Positions 46,601 through 52,600 of a stretch of DNA of 64,000 nucleotides are shown in pieces. Position 1 is the first letter of the stretch; each line of letters begins with the position of its first letter. Origin of the DNA: Cladopsammia gracilis (Eukaryota; Cnidaria; Anthozoa; Scleractinia; Dendrophylliidae); assembly GCA_022457155.1 (NCBI GenBank), contig JAJGOT010000166.1, forward strand, positions 1,388,501 to 1,452,500, given 5' to 3'. Position numbers and translations under genes: made by a program. The notes below the pieces were generated by a model that worked only from the letters and a program-made list of their open reading frames with translations, had not been told where the DNA came from and searched no databases.

Positions 46601-49600
46601 ACTTATTTGCATGTGAATGAAACTCATTTTCATATGAAAGATTTCGCACCTAGCCTCGCTTTGATAGAGAGGCTAAAGGCAACTCGGAAATGGCCTATTG
46701 AAGGAGTGAGTGGAATAAAGCCCTAAGTGAATTCTGATCAACTGCTAGATTCTCCTTACAGTCTGTCTTGTATATGCTCATGTAACAAAGGGAGAATTTG
46801 GCTATAGATCAGGAGTCACTTAGGGCCTTATCCCAAACTGAAATAAGGCCCTAATCTGAAACCAAATTCTCCCTTTGTTACATGAGAATATACAAGACAA
46901 ACTGAAAGGAGAATCTAGCAGTTGATCAGAAGTCATTAAGGGCTTTATTCTACTCACCCCTTCAATTGAAAACTGGAGCTAAATCCAAAATTAGACTAGC
47001 CCTGGCACCTTACTTTTAAGTACCATTCATTGCCCTTCTTGGTCACAGCCTTCCTGTTTTCTTAGAAGATCATAGTGTATATATGTAGAATAAATTAAAA
47101 ATATGTAAAAATTGAGTGCAAGACCAATTGACCTATAATATAATATATTATTGTAACTTGTCATGTTCTTGCACCTAGATGGCTGTAACAGAAAATCAAA
47201 AAATTTTCAACTGGGGAAGGAGTCCACACTTTTTCCGATATTACATGGCGAGTATAATTTAAGTCTCTTTACTGGCAACGCTTTCACCCAATCGTTTTCC
47301 TATATACAATTCTCTCAGTCTTATCTCATGCTAATTTGCCTTAAATTTTAGCGCCAGGAGTGCCGTTCCAAGCGTTCAGTGCAAACTTCTCTTCCAATGA
47401 ACTCAGTGTCTCACCGTTTGCTGCCTGTGCACATGGAGTGTTCTTTCTCCTCACGAATTAAAGATGTAAGTGTCTTGCTTTATAGTTTGCATCTTGACAT
47501 AGTGAATTTTAGATGTTATGAAAGGTATAGTTTCACAGATCGGGAAAATCAAGACAATCTAGTATCACCTTAACCTTTCACTTTCAGGGTCAATTATGAA
47601 GACATGTAAATAAAATATAAATTCTAACTTTTGAGTCTGTTGACGAATTCCTATGGTGTGACCATTGAAATGAAACCTCTTCAGCAGTACTTTTGCATGG
47701 TACCATTTGTTTTAACTTTTGAGTCTGTTGACAAAATCCTATGGTGTGACCATTTAAATGAAACCTCTTCAGCAGTTCTTTTGCATGGTACCATTTGTTT
47801 TTCAATATTTTACAAAATGAAATTTGGGATTTTTCTTGAATTTTGATTTTTGGCACTCTTGGGAGTTAAGGGGTTAATGGTCCTATAGATCACACAACAA
47901 CAACTTTTTACTGAATTTCAACGTTGAGCATGGTTATTTACACCATTACTGCCATTGTAAGTTGGCACAACAAGGCAAATTATTGCATAAATAGAAGACC
48001 AGAGTTTTATTTTGCTCAATGACATAAAATTCAATTGCACTGCAAATTTCACAATCTGGAAATACGTTTTTTCTCTTTTCCTTTTTTATCAGCCATATCT
48101 TGCATCAAGTCTTGTGTCTAACTTTTTGTGGTTTCCCTACTCAGGCAAAGATTACTCAAAATTTAAACTGATCATCTTGTTAGGTGTGCTGTGGTAACTG
48201 GCATTACATGGTTCTGATGGAGTCTGGACAAATCTACAGTTGGGGATTCAATGATTATGGCCAACTGGGACTGGGAAGTAAAATGGACTCACAGGTAACT
48301 GTAGTTTTTGTCTGTAGACATCCCTCTAAGTTATCACCTAGCACATAGTTTGATATTTCTTATTGATCAGGCCCCGGTTGTTCAAAAGGTAGATAGCGCT
48401 ATCCGTTAGATAAATCACTGTCCAGTGGATAAGTATTAACAATTAGAAAATACTTTGTGTTATCCAGGGTTCTCCTTATCAGGCGGTAACCGGTAAAATT
48501 TACCGCTTGAAGCAGCACTTATTACTGTCTGTAACCGCTTGCACCCGGAAAATTTTTAAGACGCACAGTTTTCTCTTTACTGCTTAGCAAAAATCTCTTA
48601 CCTGCTGAGCTAAAATTTAGGGAGAACCCTGGTTATCTGCTGGATCGTGATTTATCCGGTGGATAGCACTAATTTACCTTTAGTTAGTTAACATACCAAT
48701 TTTACTTTGAATTTATTCATTACTCAACTACAGTGCAGGATATATTTTACTTTATTTAGATGAACCCCAGGCTCCTCCACAAACTTTCTAATAAGTTCAT
48801 CACAACAATCAGTGTTGGCGCAGAGTGCTCTGTTGCCATGGATACTTCAGGGTTGGTGTATGTCTGGGGAAGAGCTGACTCAGGGCAGGTGAGTGAGTTA
48901 TATGAGTCCATCCTTAAGTTAGCTTTTGATAAAAAAAAAATTAACAAAAGAAAGGAAATCCTCAGTTAACTTTTAATCCTGGATTAATTAGTGTTTATCA
49001 GCTTTTAAACAATCAGGCCTTGCCTGCTTGGAAGTCTGTAACTCACTGTTAATTGTAATAGCAACTGAAAGTATGCAAAAATGTCAGACAGTCCTCAGTC
49101 CTGTATTTTGCAGGAGTATTTAGGGGTATCATCAATAATAATTGCTGGTGGTCAGGTTGCTGGTGGTCAGCCTCGCATAGTTGTTGTCCTTTAGTCAACC
49201 TTACCACAGTTGCAAGCCACTGATGGCAGCCCTGAGTTTGGAGCTAAGGCATTCAATTTTTATTGCTATTTTGTGTAATGTTTAAGCTTTGGAAAATCTT
49301 CAGGAGCTCCAAAAAGACCTGGAAAAGTTTCCAGAAAAGTGTTTGCTGATAAAGTGTACAGACCCTGCCTCCATGTTGTTAGACTATCAATAAACCATTC
49401 TCTTTCCCACATACTAAGCCTAATAGAACACATGACCTAACTTTTGTTGTCAAATGTTTGATTGCAGCTGGGTTTGGATTTCAGTACCATTGGTGCCAAT
49501 AAAAAGGAAGTTTCTTTGCCTTGTCAGTTGACCAGCCTTCCACCACTTAACAGAAAGGTTTCTATATCCAGTGAGGTACGTATAATCTGTGAATTGTTTA

Positions 49601-52600
49601 CTCCTTGACCCTTTGGTGGCCACGGGTGACTATAGTCGCCCTATCAATAAGTGGCCAAAGGCAACTAGAGTCTCTTTACCCATTAATTAGTGGACAAAGG
49701 CGACTATAGTCGCTTTACCCAAAAGTGGTCAAAGGTGACTATACTATAATAGTCGTGTTACCCATAACTGGCCAAAGGTGACTTAGTCCAAAATTCATTT
49801 TGCCAAATATTGAGAAACAAACTGATTAAATGATTGATTTTTCTTAGCACTCACATAGATCTGATCCAAATTTTGATGTGGACATTGAGTGGGATTTACC
49901 AGATCTCTCAACAGTTGGTAGGAGCCCATTAATTTTGTTATGATTTAAATTTAGTGCAAATGTATGCAAATGTGTTATATATCTTTACTGATAATGTATG
50001 TAAATTTATGCTGGTCCTCTCAATTTGTGCAAATTATATTATATGAAAATTTCCAACCTGTCATTGTTTTGGCTTAGCTAGAATACTGTAGCAGGATATT
50101 AAATATTAACATTTTTTAACAAGGATAACCTGTGGCACTCAGATTCAAAATCAAATTGCAATTTAAAAATGTTGGTTATTGAGGAGGGAGGGAAAACTCG
50201 GGGCATGGACTAGAACCAACAACAATTCCAGAGTCCAGGATTCCAACCAAGCTGCCGTAAATGCTCTATTAAGCCCCTGTGGGTTTATTTGTTTTTAGGC
50301 CTTCTAGAGGGGGAGGGGTGGCTTTTTGAAAACTTGAATATGGAATGTATAGTGCGATGTGAAAGTCAAAAACTATCATTGATATACTGAAAACAGAACT
50401 TGATAAGAAAGTATTGAAACTGTGCCGCAAGAAATTGGAAGTTGGAAATGTTGAGATCAAGAATATAATGCCATTCTAACTCAAACCAATTGGCTGTGTC
50501 TTCCATGGTTTTGTGGGGGAGGGAGAGGGGTGGGGTCTTAAAAAAACTTGAAGCTCAAGAAGGGGGCTTAAAAAGAGCGTTTACGATACATTCATTTAAT
50601 GGGAGGCAAATGCTCTCACTACTGCACCATATATCCCTGCTCCCCTTAACTATGCGTTGAGCTTACTGAGTTATTGTACTGTATGTTATACAGGCAACAG
50701 GTCAGTTCCTTATGGGAGAGAAGCAATGACTATAGCTTTGCGTCAACTCAACGATCAGTATGCTGCCCAGCCAATGATCAGGTACTTAGACACTTACTAG
50801 ATAAGTTTACTCTCAAAATATTTTGCACTAATACTGTGAGTGGAGTGATCTAAAACCTGCGCAAGTGACTAGTGCTCTAATTGCAGGTGGAGCAGCTACT
50901 TTAAAATTGCTAAAGGTGGAAGAAGGCACTGCTTCATAGGGAGGCAGTTTCCATACTCTAATAGATCTTGAAAAGAATGACATATATAGGTTAATACAAT
51001 TTTGTTTGAAGGTACCTGTAGTCAACCCTTTTTGTCCCACATTCAAAATAATTATTCTGGCCTTTTGCTTTGTACTGATAATTTGGTGTGACATTAAAAT
51101 AATATTTGAAATTCTGAGGTTGGTACAGGAGTCGGGGTCCATGTACAATTGACAACTTGATTCAGGTTAAATACAGGTAATTCTGGGTGACACACAGATA
51201 ATAACTGTTGGAAAATAGTGGTGTGCAGCTATTTTGAAGAACATGTATGATGAGGATAAAAAAGTAATTTTACATTTTAAACCAAAAAATATGATAATAC
51301 ATAGCTCATGATTAATATACCACACCTTGACAGCAAATACAGTTGAACCTCTCTTTACAGACACCTCCCTAACACAGGCACCTTTCTATTACAGACAGTT
51401 CCCATGGTCCCAACACCAAAATTCATACTATCCCTTCCTCTATAATTTGAGGCAGTATGCAGCTCTTACAAGGTCTTCTCTGATTTGCTGAGAAAACAAC
51501 ACAACAAACAACACAACAATGGACCCTAGCCCTGAACACAATAGAGCTGCGTGATACCCACGTCCAATGAAATTAGAGGTTGTAAAGAGCTGCGTGGTAT
51601 CTGTATAATACGGGCACCTCTATAATACAGACTTGTGTCTGTCCATTTGGTGTCTGTATTAAGGAAGTTCATCTGTAGTTATAAAGGTTCATCGGTTCAA
51701 ATCTGTTGTAATTGTGTTTGAATTTTTTACAATTGTTTTACAACTACAGAGATCATTACAATCCACCCATCAATGTGTCTATCAACTTGATAGTGTCTGC
51801 AGATACTTGCATCAATGTCCTTGTATAGTATTAATGTTATCAAGTTATCATTTCCATTATATTTTATTTTTCTTGACTGATGCTTTCAGGTACTGCTTGG
51901 ATGTCAAGGACTACCTTTCAACTGCAGTTGTTTATGAAACTGTTGGTGAATGGCCACAGGTAAGTGTTATCCTAAAACTGTCAGGATTGGATGATTTAAA
52001 ATAACCCCTTGTCTGAAATAGTGGTATTTAACCCTTAAACTTCCAAGAGTGTCAAAAATCAAAATTCAAGAATCCCAAATTTAAATTTGTAAAATATTGA
52101 AAAACAAATGGTACCATGCAAAAGTACTGCCAAAGAGGTTTCATTTGAATGGTTATCCACAGACTCAAAAGTTTGAACTACATTACATGTCCCAATAATT
52201 GACTCTGGGAGTCAAAGGGTTAAAGGCTATTCTCTTAGCTTCTAAGTCTCTCTTCTTCCTAGGTTCTTGGATACAGTTTGAAATTCCTGAATGATTGTTT
52301 CGCCTCTGCATCACACGGTGAAGCAAATGGCAAACTTATTTCATCAGCTCTTGATGTTATGCATCATGTAGTCAGGTATGAACCTTCATTTTAAAACTTA
52401 CAGTACGTGTAGTGCTGAAGCAGCAAGAACATCATGCCTTTGTGGCTGGTTTGAACTTTTCAAATCTGTAGAATAAATCACAAGCCTCTACCATTGTATA
52501 TTACAGTCAATTTTCCATGTGTGATCACCTCTCCTAAGCAACCACCTTTCCAAAATACCAAATTTTTTGCAGTCAAAGCATTATAGTTGAAACCTCTCGT

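Larger units (their letters stand above)
40021..49575 (+). other. RCC1-repeat propeller exons of the large gene
   Basis: Exons 40021 to 49575, about residues 814-1222, contain classical RCC1 signatures: LSCGQQHTAVVSSSGDVYTW, VLSVACGMEHTLALCRDG, VYSWGSSEYGQ, then LGQGD, VTCGHYHSMALSADHRVWSW with GVHGQLGVGS, LAAGYSHSAALSS, VLTFGGGLYGQLGLGTN, VCCGNWHYMVLMESGQIYSW with NDYGQLGLGS, and ISVGAECSVAMDTSGLVYVW with ADSGQLGLD. About 410 residues is the size of one seven-bladed RCC1 propeller. RCC1 folds serve as Ran exchange factors or as protein-interaction platforms; which applies here cannot be told. Confidence 0.92.

Noticed and set aside
47252..47257. GT donor (GTATAA) for exon 47179
   Set aside because: It gives phase 1 and a stop before the next donor; the GC donor four bases upstream keeps frame.
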